Below are positions 8,760-16,676 of a stretch of 33,991 nucleotides of DNA, piece after piece; within the stretch, counting starts at the first letter, position 1; every line of letters starts with the position of its first letter. Below the pieces are notes generated by a model, which worked only from the letters and a program-made list of their open reading frames with translations, was not told the origin of the DNA and ran no database searches. The DNA lies in contig CALAEY010000057.1 of assembly GCA_937891085.1 (NCBI GenBank), positions 1 through 33,991 of the forward strand. Direction: 5' to 3'. Origin of the DNA: an uncultured Prevotellaceae bacterium (GTDB lineage: Bacteria > Bacteroidota > Bacteroidia > Bacteroidales > Bacteroidaceae). Made by a program: the position numbers and the translations under genes.

Positions 8760-9617
8760 GTGGATATTATACAGACCATAATCATAGCTATCGTGGAGGG
8801 ACTGACGGAGTTTCTGCCTGTCTCCAGCACGGGGCACATGATTATCACCCAGAATTTGCTGGGCGTGGAGAGCACTCCGTTCGTAAAGGCTTTCACCATC
8901 ATCATACAGTTTGGTGCCATCCTTTCGGTGGTTTGCCTTTATTGGGACCGCTTCTTCAAGTTGGACCACACACCAGCCCCAGCAGGCAGCAATGCTTGGC
9001 AGAAGTTCTTGCATAAGTGGGATTTCTACTGGAAGTTGCTCGTAGCATTCATCCCTGCAGCCATCATAGGTTTGCTGGCGAAGAAGTCGGGACTGATAGA
9101 CCGCTTCCTTGAGAGTGTGGAGGTAGTGGCCGTGATGCTAGTAGTAGGCGGCATTTTCATGCTGTTCTGCGACAAGCTCTTCAACAAGGGCAATGAGGAT
9201 GTGAAACTAACCGACCGCAAGGCATTCAATATCGGTCTGTTTCAGTGCATTGCCATGATACCTGGTGTATCACGCTCCATGGCTACCATCGTGGGTGGTA
9301 TGGCGCAGAATCTCACCAGACGCAAGGCGGCAGAGTTCTCTTTCTTCTTGGCAGTGCCCACCATGGCGGCAGCTACGGGTCTCGATGTGCTGGAAGTGCT
9401 GCTTGATGGCGATGTGAACTGGGCCACTGCGTCTAACCTTTGGTTGCTTTTGCTGGGATGCGTAGTAGCCTTCATCGTGGCATTGCTGGCCATGAAGTGG
9501 TTTGTGGCGTTCCTCACTAAGTATGGATTCAAGGCCTTCGGATGGTATCGCATACTGGTGGGAGGATTGATATTGGCATTGCTCGCGATGGGCGTAGACT
9601 TGCAGTTGGTTGACTGA
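8760..9617 (+). CDS. uppP: Undecaprenyl-diphosphatase UppP (BacA)
   Basis: This integral membrane enzyme removes one phosphate from undecaprenyl diphosphate, recycling the lipid carrier for peptidoglycan and surface polysaccharides, and gives bacitracin tolerance. The GTG at 8760 is the start because the first catalytic motif begins only 12 residues later. Both family motifs are present: EGLTEFLPVSSTGH (residues 13-26, with Glu13 and Glu17) and PGVSRS (about residue 168). The 285 residues form about eight hydrophobic helices, the usual length. The stop overlaps the truB start by one base (TGATG), which indicates translational coupling. Confidence 0.95.
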   Translation: MDIIQTIIIAIVEGLTEFLPVSSTGHMIITQNLLGVESTPFVKAFTIIIQFGAILSVVCLYWDRFFKLDHTPAPAGSNAWQKFLHKWDFYWKLLVAFIPAAIIGLLAKKSGLIDRFLESVEVVAVMLVVGGIFMLFCDKLFNKGNEDVKLTDRKAFNIGLFQCIAMIPGVSRSMATIVGGMAQNLTRRKAAEFSFFLAVPTMAAATGLDVLEVLLDGDVNWATASNLWLLLLGCVVAFIVALLAMKWFVAFLTKYGFKAFGWYRILVGGLILALLAMGVDLQLVD

Positions 9618-10348
9618 TGGGAAAGGTGTACGACTTTAGGCAGGGAGAGGTGCTCTGCTTCGACAAGCCACTGAAGTGGACCTCCTTTCAAGTGGTGAAG
9701 CATGTGCGCTTCCTGATAGCGAAACGGCTGGGACTGGCAAAGAGCCGCAACTTGAAGGTGGGACATGCGGGTACATTGGACCCTCTAGCCTCTGGTGTGA
9801 TGATGATCTGCACAGGCAAGGCTACCAAACGCATAGAGGAGCTGCAATACCACACTAAGGAGTATATTGCAGGACTATGCCTTGGAGCTACGACACCCTC
9901 GTATGATATGGAGCATCCTGTGGATGCCACCTACCCCACCGCGCATATCACGCGGGAGATGGTGGAAGAGGTGCTGAAGCAATTTGTTGGACGCATAGAT
10001 CAGGTGCCGCCTATGTACTCCGCTTGCAATGTTGACGGCAAACGTGCCTACCTACGTGCCCGTAAGGGTGAAGAGGTAGAACTGAAGCCTAAGACGCTGC
10101 TGATAGATGAGATAGAATTGCTGGAATACGCTCCTACCGCCATCAAGATCAGGGTGGTATGCAGCAAGGGCACCTACATCCGTGCCTTGGCAAGAGACAT
10201 CGGGGAAGCCTTGCAGAGCGGTGCCTATCTCACTTCGCTGCGTCGCACCCGTGTGGGCAATGTACGCGTAGAGGACTGTCTCGATCCGCGTGAGTTCGAG
10301 AGTTGGTTGGCTGCGCAAGACGTACGCCCATTTGAAGAAGATAATTAA
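9617..10348 (+). CDS. truB: tRNA pseudouridine-55 synthase TruB
   Basis: TruB converts U55 in the T-loop of tRNAs to pseudouridine. The 243 residues begin with FDKPLKWTSFQVVKHVR, followed by the catalytic motif GHAGTLDPLASG, in which Asp55 is the nucleophile. KEYIAGLCLGATTPSYD and CSKGTYIRALARDIGEAL are further TruB signatures. It is shorter than the E. coli enzyme (314 aa) because it lacks the C-terminal PUA extension, as is common in Bacteroidota. Its start codon overlaps the uppP stop. Confidence 0.95.
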   Translation: MGKVYDFRQGEVLCFDKPLKWTSFQVVKHVRFLIAKRLGLAKSRNLKVGHAGTLDPLASGVMMICTGKATKRIEELQYHTKEYIAGLCLGATTPSYDMEHPVDATYPTAHITREMVEEVLKQFVGRIDQVPPMYSACNVDGKRAYLRARKGEEVELKPKTLLIDEIELLEYAPTAIKIRVVCSKGTYIRALARDIGEALQSGAYLTSLRRTRVGNVRVEDCLDPREFESWLAAQDVRPFEEDN

Positions 10349-10364
10349 AAACAGATAAAAAGAT

Positions 10365-11423
10365 ATGAAACTTTCACAATTCAATTTCAGGCTCCCTGCA
10401 GACAGGATAGCACAGCATCCTACGGAGTACAGAGACGAATCTCGCCTCATGGTGCTTCATAAAAAGACTGGAGAAATAGAACATAAAGTGTTCAAGGAGA
10501 TTCTCCAATACTTCGACGATAAGGATGTGTTTGTCTTCAATGACACGAAGGTATTCCCTGCCCGCCTCTATGGCAACAAAGAGAAGACTGGCGCACGCAT
10601 TGAGGTCTTCTTGTTGAGAGAGCTGAACGAGGAACAGCGCCTATGGGACGTACTGGTGGACCCTGCGCGTAAGATCCGCATCGGCAACAAGCTCTACTTC
10701 GGTGAGGATGACTCTATGGTAGCAGAGGTGATAGATAACACCACCTCTCGTGGACGTACGCTGCGCTTCCTCTATGACGGTCCGCATGATGAGTTCAAGA
10801 AAGCGCTCTACGCTCTTGGCGAGACACCGCTGCCACACAGCATCATCAAGCGCCCCGTAGAACCCGAAGATGAGGAACGCTTCCAGTCAATCTTCGCCCG
10901 TAATGAGGGTGCCGTGACGGCTCCGACAGCCAACCTGCACTTCAGTCGTGAATTGATGAAGCGCATGGAAATCAAGGGCATCGACTTCGCCTTCCTCACA
11001 CTGCATGCAGGTCTTGGCAATTTCCGCGACATCGACGTGGAAGACCTCACCAAGCATAAGACCGACTCTGAACAGATGTTCATAGACACAGAAGCCGTGA
11101 ACTTAGTAAACTATGCTAAGGACACCAATCACCAGATCTGTGCCGTAGGCACTACCGTGATGCGTGCCATGGAGAGTGCTGTGAATACCGAGGGACATCT
11201 GAAGGAATTTGAAGGTTGGACCAATAAGTTCATCTTCCCCCCATACGAATTCACTGTGGCCAATGCTATGGTATCCAACTTCCACATGCCGCTCTCTACC
11301 TTGCTGATGGTGGTGACGGCCTTCGGAGGCTATGAGGAGGTGATGAATGCCTACGATGTGGCACTGCGTGAGGGTTACCGCTTCGGAACCTACGGCGATG
11401 CCATGCTGATTACAGACAAATAA
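10365..11423 (+). CDS. queA: S-adenosylmethionine:tRNA ribosyltransferase-isomerase QueA
   Basis: QueA transfers and isomerises the ribose of SAM onto 7-aminomethyl-7-deazaguanine at the wobble position of tRNAs, forming epoxyqueuosine. The 352 residues match the family length. Recognisable parts are MKLSQFNFRLPADRIAQHP at the N-terminus, FVFNDTKVFPARLYG, RFQSIFARNEGAVTAPTANLHF and FLTLHAGLGNF. It lies 16 bases after truB, so the two tRNA-modification genes are likely cotranscribed. The gene that supplies its substrate SAM, metK, follows two genes downstream. Confidence 0.95.
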   Translation: MKLSQFNFRLPADRIAQHPTEYRDESRLMVLHKKTGEIEHKVFKEILQYFDDKDVFVFNDTKVFPARLYGNKEKTGARIEVFLLRELNEEQRLWDVLVDPARKIRIGNKLYFGEDDSMVAEVIDNTTSRGRTLRFLYDGPHDEFKKALYALGETPLPHSIIKRPVEPEDEERFQSIFARNEGAVTAPTANLHFSRELMKRMEIKGIDFAFLTLHAGLGNFRDIDVEDLTKHKTDSEQMFIDTEAVNLVNYAKDTNHQICAVGTTVMRAMESAVNTEGHLKEFEGWTNKFIFPPYEFTVANAMVSNFHMPLSTLLMVVTAFGGYEEVMNAYDVALREGYRFGTYGDAMLITDK

Positions 11424-11432
11424 ATAAAAAAC

Positions 11433-11438
11433 GGAGGT
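11433..11438 (+). promoter_or_regulatory. Consensus Shine-Dalgarno before folK
   Basis: GGAGGT lies 4 bases before the folK ATG. Such a strong anti-16S match is unusual in a Bacteroidota genome, and most other starts in this window have none. It fixes the folK start at 11443. Confidence 0.6.
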
Positions 11439-11442
11439 AAAT

Positions 11443-11916
11443 ATGAGTAGAATCTATTTAGGAATCGGAAGCAATCTGGGCGACAAGGAACAGAACATCA
11501 AGACAGCCTTGAAGCTCGTACAAGAAAGAGTGGGTACGATTATCATCCAATCGTCAATCTGCAAGACCATGCCATGGGGATTTCATTCAGACAACATCTT
11601 CTTCAATGCAGCTGCGTGCGTGGAGACCAATCTGACCCCTATGCAGGTGCTCAGTGTGATCAAGATGATAGAGATGGAGATGGGACGCACTTCAAAAAGT
11701 TCGCAGGGTATGTATGCCGACCGCATCATCGACCTGGACCTGTTGTTCTATGAAGACCAAGTGATCAACGAAGTGATGCTGACAGTGCCACATCCACTGC
11801 TGCAATACCGCATGTTTGTGCTGATGCCAATGACGGAGATTGCTCCAGACTTGATGCATCCTGTATTGAAACTCCCTATGCGCGAACTGCTCACACGCTT
11901 GGCTATCAACGAATAA
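11443..11916 (+). CDS. folK: 2-amino-4-hydroxy-6-hydroxymethyldihydropteridine pyrophosphokinase FolK
   Basis: FolK moves pyrophosphate from ATP to 6-hydroxymethyl-7,8-dihydropterin, the step before dihydropteroate synthesis in the folate pathway. The 157 residues are the usual length. Signatures are YLGIGSNLGDKEQNI at the N-terminus, FFNAAACVET, the catalytic loop and metal site DRIIDLDLLFY (two aspartates for magnesium), and VPHPLLQYRMFVLMPMTEIAPD. folB, for the preceding branch of the pathway, lies at the far right of the window, so the folate genes are not clustered. A consensus Shine-Dalgarno precedes the start. Confidence 0.93.
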   Translation: MSRIYLGIGSNLGDKEQNIKTALKLVQERVGTIIIQSSICKTMPWGFHSDNIFFNAAACVETNLTPMQVLSVIKMIEMEMGRTSKSSQGMYADRIIDLDLLFYEDQVINEVMLTVPHPLLQYRMFVLMPMTEIAPDLMHPVLKLPMRELLTRLAINE

Positions 11917-11956
11917 GCTGAACGTACTACGAAACTAAAACAATAATAAATCAGAA

Positions 11957-13249
11957 ATGGGATACTTATTTACATCAGAATCAGTTTCAGAAGGTCACCC
12001 AGATAAGGTGGCAGATCAGATATCAGACGCTATACTTGATAAGTTGTTGGCTTACGACCCCAATGCCAAGGTGGCATGCGAGACGCTGGTCACTACCGGA
12101 CAGGTAGTACTGGCAGGTGAGGTAAAGACCAAGGCATATATAGACATGCCATTGGTGGCCCGCCAAGTAATAGAGCGCATTGGCTACACCAAGGGGGAGT
12201 ATATGTTCGAGAGCAACTCATGCGGTGTACTCAGCGCCATACATGAGCAGAGTGCCGACATCAACCGCGGTGTGGAGCGCAGCGACCCTGAGAATCAGGG
12301 CGCAGGCGATCAAGGCATGATGTTCGGCTATGCCACCAATGAAACTGAGAATTATATGCCATTGCCACTGGATTTGGCGCATCGCATCCTTTGCATCTTG
12401 GCCGAAATTCGCCATGAAGGGAAGGTGATGACCTACCTGCGTCCAGATGCCAAGAGCCAAGTGACGGTGGAATATAGCGACGAAGGGATACCTCAGCGCA
12501 TAGACACCATCGTAATATCTACTCAGCATGATGAGTTCGTGAAGCCTGTAGACGACACGGAGGAAGCGCAACTCGAAGCCGATAGTAAGATGGTGGCACA
12601 GATTGAGGCTGATGTGAAACAGATTCTGATGCCACGCATACTGGCTTCCATACATTCAGACAGCGTGAAGGCACTTTTCAAAGGGCAGATTAAATACTAC
12701 GTCAATCCGACGGGTAAGTTCGTCATCGGAGGCCCACATGGAGACAGCGGACTGACAGGACGTAAGATCATCGTAGATACTTATGGTGGTAAGGGTGCCC
12801 ATGGCGGTGGTGCCTTCTCTGGAAAAGACCCAAGTAAGGTAGACCGCAGTGCGGCCTATGCAGCCCGCCATATAGCCAAGAACATGGTAGCTGCAGGGGT
12901 GGCCGATGAGATGTTGGTGCAGCTCTCCTACGCCATCGGTGTGGCAGAGCCTATCTCTATCTATGTGAATACCTACGGACGCAGTCATGTGAACATGACC
13001 GACGGCGAGATTGCCAAGATGATACCAAGTCTGTTCTCCCTGCGCCCGTATGATATAGAGCAACGACTGAAGCTTCGCAATCCGATTTACGAAGAGACGG
13101 CTGCCTATGGACACATGGGACGCGAGCCTCAGACCATCACGAAGCACTACAAGTCGTACTACGAAGGCGACAAGGACGTGACAGTGGAGCTCTTCACATG
13201 GGAGAAACTCGACTATGTGGACAAGATAAAGGAAGCCTTTCATGTCTGA
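11957..13249 (+). CDS. metK: S-adenosylmethionine synthetase MetK
   Basis: MetK makes SAM from methionine and ATP and is the main methyl-donor source. The 430 residues show all three family motifs: SEGHPDKVADQISDAILD near residues 11-28 (His14, Asp16 and Lys17 in the active site), GAGDQGMMFGYATNE, and the glycine-rich loops GGPHGDSGLTGRKIIVDTYGG and GAFSGKDPSKVDRSAAY. An insertion with KPVDDTEEAQLEADSKMVAQIE is typical of Bacteroidota MetK. No SAM riboswitch fits into the 40-base gap upstream, so control is probably by the long transcript. The arginase-like frame starts 8 bases before the metK stop. Confidence 0.96.
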   Translation: MGYLFTSESVSEGHPDKVADQISDAILDKLLAYDPNAKVACETLVTTGQVVLAGEVKTKAYIDMPLVARQVIERIGYTKGEYMFESNSCGVLSAIHEQSADINRGVERSDPENQGAGDQGMMFGYATNETENYMPLPLDLAHRILCILAEIRHEGKVMTYLRPDAKSQVTVEYSDEGIPQRIDTIVISTQHDEFVKPVDDTEEAQLEADSKMVAQIEADVKQILMPRILASIHSDSVKALFKGQIKYYVNPTGKFVIGGPHGDSGLTGRKIIVDTYGGKGAHGGGAFSGKDPSKVDRSAAYAARHIAKNMVAAGVADEMLVQLSYAIGVAEPISIYVNTYGRSHVNMTDGEIAKMIPSLFSLRPYDIEQRLKLRNPIYEETAAYGHMGREPQTITKHYKSYYEGDKDVTVELFTWEKLDYVDKIKEAFHV

Positions 13250-13973
13250 AACGGTGATTATGGATTTCACCCATACCTATACGGCAGACGACTTTGAAAA
13301 TGCCGATGGGGTATGGATAGACTGCACGGATATCACAGGGACCAACTGCTACTGCGATGAGGAAGCACAGGAAAAACTGCGCACCCTCATCGCCCCCTAT
13401 CGTGCAGCGGGAATCCATTTCATCGACTCCGGAAACTACCATTACGTGTCGAAACTTTGGGCAGAGAAAGTCACGGAGCCTTTCAGCTTGGTGCTCTTCG
13501 ACCATCATCCCGACATGCAGCCTCCCCGCTTTGAGGGTGTGCTTTCCTGTGGCGGATGGGTGAGGGCACTGCTGGAAGAAAACCAATGGCTGCAGCGTGT
13601 ATATATCATCGGAGCAGCAGCTACCTTGAAAGTAGAGGCACAAGGCTACGAAGACCGCCTCCACTACATCACCGAGGAAGAGGCCATTTCATTTCCGCAA
13701 CTGGGAAAAAATTTTTTCGCAACTGCGGAAGAAAAAATCTACCTCTCCATAGACAAGGATGTGCTGGCCACTACAGAGGTGCATACCAACTGGGATCAAG
13801 GCTGTCTGACCTTGCAACAACTGATGCGCCAGTTGCACTGCATCTTCCGTGAAACCCAAGTGATAGGGGCCGATGTCTGTGGAGAAGACCCAGAACTGGA
13901 CGATGCGATGCAAAAGGCACAAAACAGAGCGGTGAACCGCACACTCCATCATTTACTAAACACCTATTTATAA
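13242..13973 (+). CDS. Arginase/ureohydrolase-fold family protein
   Basis: The protein has 243 residues. It keeps both halves of the binuclear manganese site of the arginase superfamily: DHHPD at 87-91 (canonical DAHxD) and SIDKD at 169-173 (canonical SxDxD). FIDSGNYHY occupies the place of the upstream GGDH ligand. The substrate is unknown. It is shorter than true arginases (about 300 aa) and may act on agmatine, arginine or a guanidino compound. The start may be 13242, overlapping metK by 8 bases, or the ATG at 13260. A 38-bp near-palindrome sits in frame at residues 151-163, just before the strand that carries the second metal motif, and looks like an insertion. The stop overlaps the next start by one base. 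Confidence 0.75.
   Translation: MSETVIMDFTHTYTADDFENADGVWIDCTDITGTNCYCDEEAQEKLRTLIAPYRAAGIHFIDSGNYHYVSKLWAEKVTEPFSLVLFDHHPDMQPPRFEGVLSCGGWVRALLEENQWLQRVYIIGAAATLKVEAQGYEDRLHYITEEEAISFPQLGKNFFATAEEKIYLSIDKDVLATTEVHTNWDQGCLTLQQLMRQLHCIFRETQVIGADVCGEDPELDDAMQKAQNRAVNRTLHHLLNTYL
13693..13730. repeat. Near-palindromic 38-bp element inside the arginase-fold gene
   Basis: The arms TTCCGCAACTG and CAACTGCGGAA flank a perfect AT-rich palindrome (gaaaaaattttttc). 16 of 19 base pairs match across the axis. It is in frame and encodes PQLGKNFFATAE. A second copy, 28 of 38 bases identical and the same length, lies at 24723-24760 in an unrelated gene. Confidence 0.75.
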
Positions 13974-14563
13974 TGGCATACATGAAATCCATAAGCGTAT
14001 ATTGCGCATCGAGCACACTGATAGATGAGACTTATGTATTGGCAGCTCAAGAGCTGGGCACATTGATGGCTAAGAACGGACTGCGCCTGATTTATGGCGG
14101 AGGCGATCGCGGCTTGATGGGAGCTGTTGCCAAGGGCGTGCTTGAAGCCGGAGGTGAGGCTGTGGGCGTGATACCCCGCTTTATGGTGGAAGCCGGCTGG
14201 CAGCATCGTGGTTTGACGGAACTCATCGAAGTAGAAGACATGTCGGCACGAAAGAAGCTTATGGAAGAAATCTCCGATGGTTGCATCGCCCTTCCCGGCA
14301 GTGTGGGAACGTTTGACGAACTGATGGAGATCATCGCCCTCAAGAAACTTGGACTTTATCTGAAACCCGTCGTGATCCTGAATACCAATCACTTCTATGC
14401 TCCGCTGCAGACATTGCTGCAGAAAAGCATTGATGAGCGCTTCATGCATCCAGGCTATACCGAACTTTGGGACTTTGTGGATACTCCCGCAGAAGCATTG
14501 GATAAGATTCTGCACACCCCTCTGGCCGATCAACGCACCATCTGGAATATGACTGCAATATGA
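13973..14563 (+). CDS. LOG family protein (nucleoside 5'-monophosphate phosphoribohydrolase-like)
   Basis: LOG proteins have a Rossmann-like fold and release a base from nucleoside monophosphates. Plant and some bacterial members activate cytokinins, and the bacterial role is often unclear. The 196 residues contain SVYCASST, IYGGGDRGLMGAVAKGVLEAGG and LPGSVGTFDELMEIIALKKLGLY. The phosphate-binding motif normally reads PGGxGTxxE. Here it is PGSVGTFDE, with Ser for the second Gly and the Glu kept. The start overlaps the preceding stop by one base (TAATG). A second possible ATG lies at 13982. The next frame begins 4 bases before this gene ends. Confidence 0.85.
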   Translation: MAYMKSISVYCASSTLIDETYVLAAQELGTLMAKNGLRLIYGGGDRGLMGAVAKGVLEAGGEAVGVIPRFMVEAGWQHRGLTELIEVEDMSARKKLMEEISDGCIALPGSVGTFDELMEIIALKKLGLYLKPVVILNTNHFYAPLQTLLQKSIDERFMHPGYTELWDFVDTPAEALDKILHTPLADQRTIWNMTAI

Positions 14564-15282
14564 TGCCCGTACTTTCCATAGTGCTACAAGCAGGGAGACT
14601 CATCCCTTACGCTCCACGACGCGACGATGCTGTGGTGGCAGTGTTGGTGGTGTGTTTCCTCATCATCACCTACGTGCTCTCTGCCAATGGTCGTTTCCTG
14701 TTCCAGATGCTTCAGAACTTCATGCTCAACCGCAAACGCTTCAGCATCTTCGACTCCTCCACCACTTCTGAGGTTAACCGCCTGTTTCTCCTCATCCTGA
14801 TGGGATGTATTCTGGCAGGCATCAGTCTCTTTACGCTCTGTGTGACCTACCGCCCCACTTTGGTCGACCATCTGCCTCCGTTTGCCTTACTGGGTATCTA
14901 CATAGCTGTGGTCATCCTGTATTTGGTGCAGAAATGGTCGTTCTACAAACTCCTAGGATGGATGTTTCTTGATGCGGACACTGCCACATTAAGCATGGAG
15001 TCTTACTATACCCTTATCTATTTTGCCACCTTTTATTTCCTGTTATCAGCACTGGGCATTGTGTTTCTCAACCTCCCTTTCTGGGGCAGTTTGACACTTT
15101 ACCTCAGTGCCTTCGTAATCTTGCGCATATTTATATTCTTTAAGTGGATTAAGCTTTTTTCTGTAAAAAAATATGGTTTATTCCGTTTCTTTTTGTACTT
15201 TTGTGCGCTTGAAATGGTGCCGCTGATATTGGCGGGCACTATAGTGCTGATAATTAACGAATTATTGATTTTAAATCTTTAA
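14560..15282 (+). CDS. DUF4271 family membrane protein
   Basis: The 240 residues contain about six hydrophobic helices separated by short charged loops. Recognisable are the first loop with LQNFMLNRKRFSIFDSSTTSEVN and the segment IFIFFKWIKLFSVKKYGLFRFFLYFCALEMVPL, which match DUF4271, a Bacteroidota inner-membrane family of unknown function. As here, the family is usually encoded immediately upstream of hemD. The function is unknown, and the position could mean only cotranscription. It overlaps the LOG gene by 4 bases (ATGA). Confidence 0.8.
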   Translation: MMPVLSIVLQAGRLIPYAPRRDDAVVAVLVVCFLIITYVLSANGRFLFQMLQNFMLNRKRFSIFDSSTTSEVNRLFLLILMGCILAGISLFTLCVTYRPTLVDHLPPFALLGIYIAVVILYLVQKWSFYKLLGWMFLDADTATLSMESYYTLIYFATFYFLLSALGIVFLNLPFWGSLTLYLSAFVILRIFIFFKWIKLFSVKKYGLFRFFLYFCALEMVPLILAGTIVLIINELLILNL

Positions 15283-15288
15283 GAGAAC

Positions 15289-16038
15289 GTGGAAATAAAG
15301 AAAATCCTCGTGTCACAGCCAAAACCTGCGACCGAGAAATCACCTTACTACGATATCGCCGCTAAGTACGGAGTAGAAATTGTATTTCATCCTTTCATCA
15401 AGGTGGACAGTCTTCCTGCTAAGGAGTTCAGACAGCAGCGTGTGAACATTCTCGACCACACCGCTATCATCTTCACTTCCCGTCATGGCATCGACCATTT
15501 CTTCCACTTGTGTCAAGAAATGCGTGTCACTATCCCTGAGACGATGAAATATTTCTGCGTGACGGAGACGGTAGCCCTCTACTTGCAGAAATACATCCAG
15601 TACCGCAAGCGTAAGATATTCTTTGGGACCACTGGTAAGATCAATGATTTGCTGCCAGCTATCCTCAAGCATAAGACGGAGAAATACTTCGTTCCACAGT
15701 CTGACGTACACAACGATGACATTAAGAACATGCTTGATGCCAACAACATCACACATACTGAGGCCGTGATGTATCGCACCGTGGCTAATGATGGCATCAC
15801 TCCTGAGTTTGTGGGACAGTTTGACATGCTGGTGTTCTTCAGTCCTGCAGGTGTGGCTTCTCTGATGACCAACTGCCCTGACTTCAAGCAGGGTAACGTT
15901 CAAATTACTGCGTTCGGAACGACGACTGTTCAGGCCGTGCATGATGCTGGTCTGCGCCTCGATCTGGAAGTGCCCAACGAGCACGCTCATTCTATGACGG
16001 GAGCCTTAGACTGGTTCTTGGATCAACAAAAAAAGTAA
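15289..16038 (+). CDS. hemD: Uroporphyrinogen-III synthase HemD
   Basis: HemD closes and inverts the D ring of hydroxymethylbilane to give uroporphyrinogen III, the precursor of haem and cobalamin. The start is a GTG at 15289. The 249 residues show the two-domain HemD pattern: ILVSQPKPATEKSPYYDIAAKYGVEIVFHPFIKV, IIFTSRHGIDHFF, FCVTETVALYL, DMLVFFSPAGVASLM and ITAFGTTTVQAVHDAGL. HemD is poorly conserved in sequence, but these strands and the DUF4271 neighbour make the call safe. The nrdJ enzyme in the same window needs cobalamin, although no other cobalamin gene is seen here. Confidence 0.87.
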   Translation: MEIKKILVSQPKPATEKSPYYDIAAKYGVEIVFHPFIKVDSLPAKEFRQQRVNILDHTAIIFTSRHGIDHFFHLCQEMRVTIPETMKYFCVTETVALYLQKYIQYRKRKIFFGTTGKINDLLPAILKHKTEKYFVPQSDVHNDDIKNMLDANNITHTEAVMYRTVANDGITPEFVGQFDMLVFFSPAGVASLMTNCPDFKQGNVQITAFGTTTVQAVHDAGLRLDLEVPNEHAHSMTGALDWFLDQQKK

Positions 16039-16054
16039 AATCAATTAAGGTGGA

Positions 16055-16462
16055 ATGCCCTTTACGCTCAGAAAGCCCGAGAGGCTAAGCAAGAAGAAAA
16101 TCATAGAAAAGATGTTTCAAGGGGGCGAATCCCGCTCGTTTACCATCTTTCCACTACGTATTGTCTTCATGCCTGCCACGGAGCAAGAGGTACCACTGAG
16201 CATGATGGTCAGCGTGTCTAAGCGGCACTTCAAGCGTGCTGTAAAGCGCAACAGGGTTAAGCGACTGGTAAGAGAGGCTTGGCGCTTGCATAAGCAGCCA
16301 TTGGCCGACTTACTCAGTATGCAACAGAAAAAACTGGCTGTGGTGCTTATCTATCTGGCTGACGAGTTGCCTACCTATGCCACTATCGAGCAACGGGTGC
16401 AGACTGCTATCCTACGACTTTGCGAATACCACAAACCTAAGGAAGATGAAACCCCTGCTTGA
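16055..16462 (+). CDS. rnpA: Ribonuclease P protein component RnpA
   Basis: RnpA binds the catalytic RNA of RNase P, which trims the 5' ends of pre-tRNAs. The 135 residues are basic and contain FTLRKPERLSKKKIIEKMF at the N-terminus and the RNA-binding signature KRHFKRAVKRNRVKRLVREAWR. The gene overlaps yidD by 17 bases, the common rnpA-yidD arrangement. Unlike in many bacteria, rpmH is not upstream, and dnaA lies about 10 kb away instead of next door. Confidence 0.93.
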   Translation: MPFTLRKPERLSKKKIIEKMFQGGESRSFTIFPLRIVFMPATEQEVPLSMMVSVSKRHFKRAVKRNRVKRLVREAWRLHKQPLADLLSMQQKKLAVVLIYLADELPTYATIEQRVQTAILRLCEYHKPKEDETPA

Positions 16463-16676
16463 CTTTCTCTCTTGGCTGCTCTTGCTGCCTATCTACTTCT
16501 ATCAGCGTTTCATCTCCCCGTTGATAGGTCCGTCTTGCCGTTTCACCCCTACCTGTTCTCAGTATGCCGTAGAGGCAATCAAGAAACACGGACCTTTCAA
16601 AGGGCTTTACCTGGCCATCAGGCGCATTTTACGCTGCCACCCATGGGGTGGTTCTGGCTATGATCCCGTGCCATGA
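16446..16676 (+). CDS. yidD: Membrane protein insertion efficiency factor YidD
   Basis: YidD is a small inner-membrane-associated protein that helps the YidC insertase. The 76 residues start at the ATG at 16446, inside rnpA in another frame. The family signature is complete: FYQRFISPLIGPSCRFTPTCSQYAVEAIKKHG followed by RRILRCHPWGGSGYDPVP, with the conserved cysteines. The stop overlaps the tatD start by 4 bases (ATGA). Confidence 0.93.
   Translation: MKPLLDFLSWLLLLPIYFYQRFISPLIGPSCRFTPTCSQYAVEAIKKHGPFKGLYLAIRRILRCHPWGGSGYDPVP

Noticed and set aside
11917..11956. SAM riboswitch before metK
   Set aside because: The 40-base gap is too short and unstructured.
12656..13270. A 204-codon minus-strand frame
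   Set aside because: It is a shadow of metK, which has all its catalytic motifs on the plus strand.
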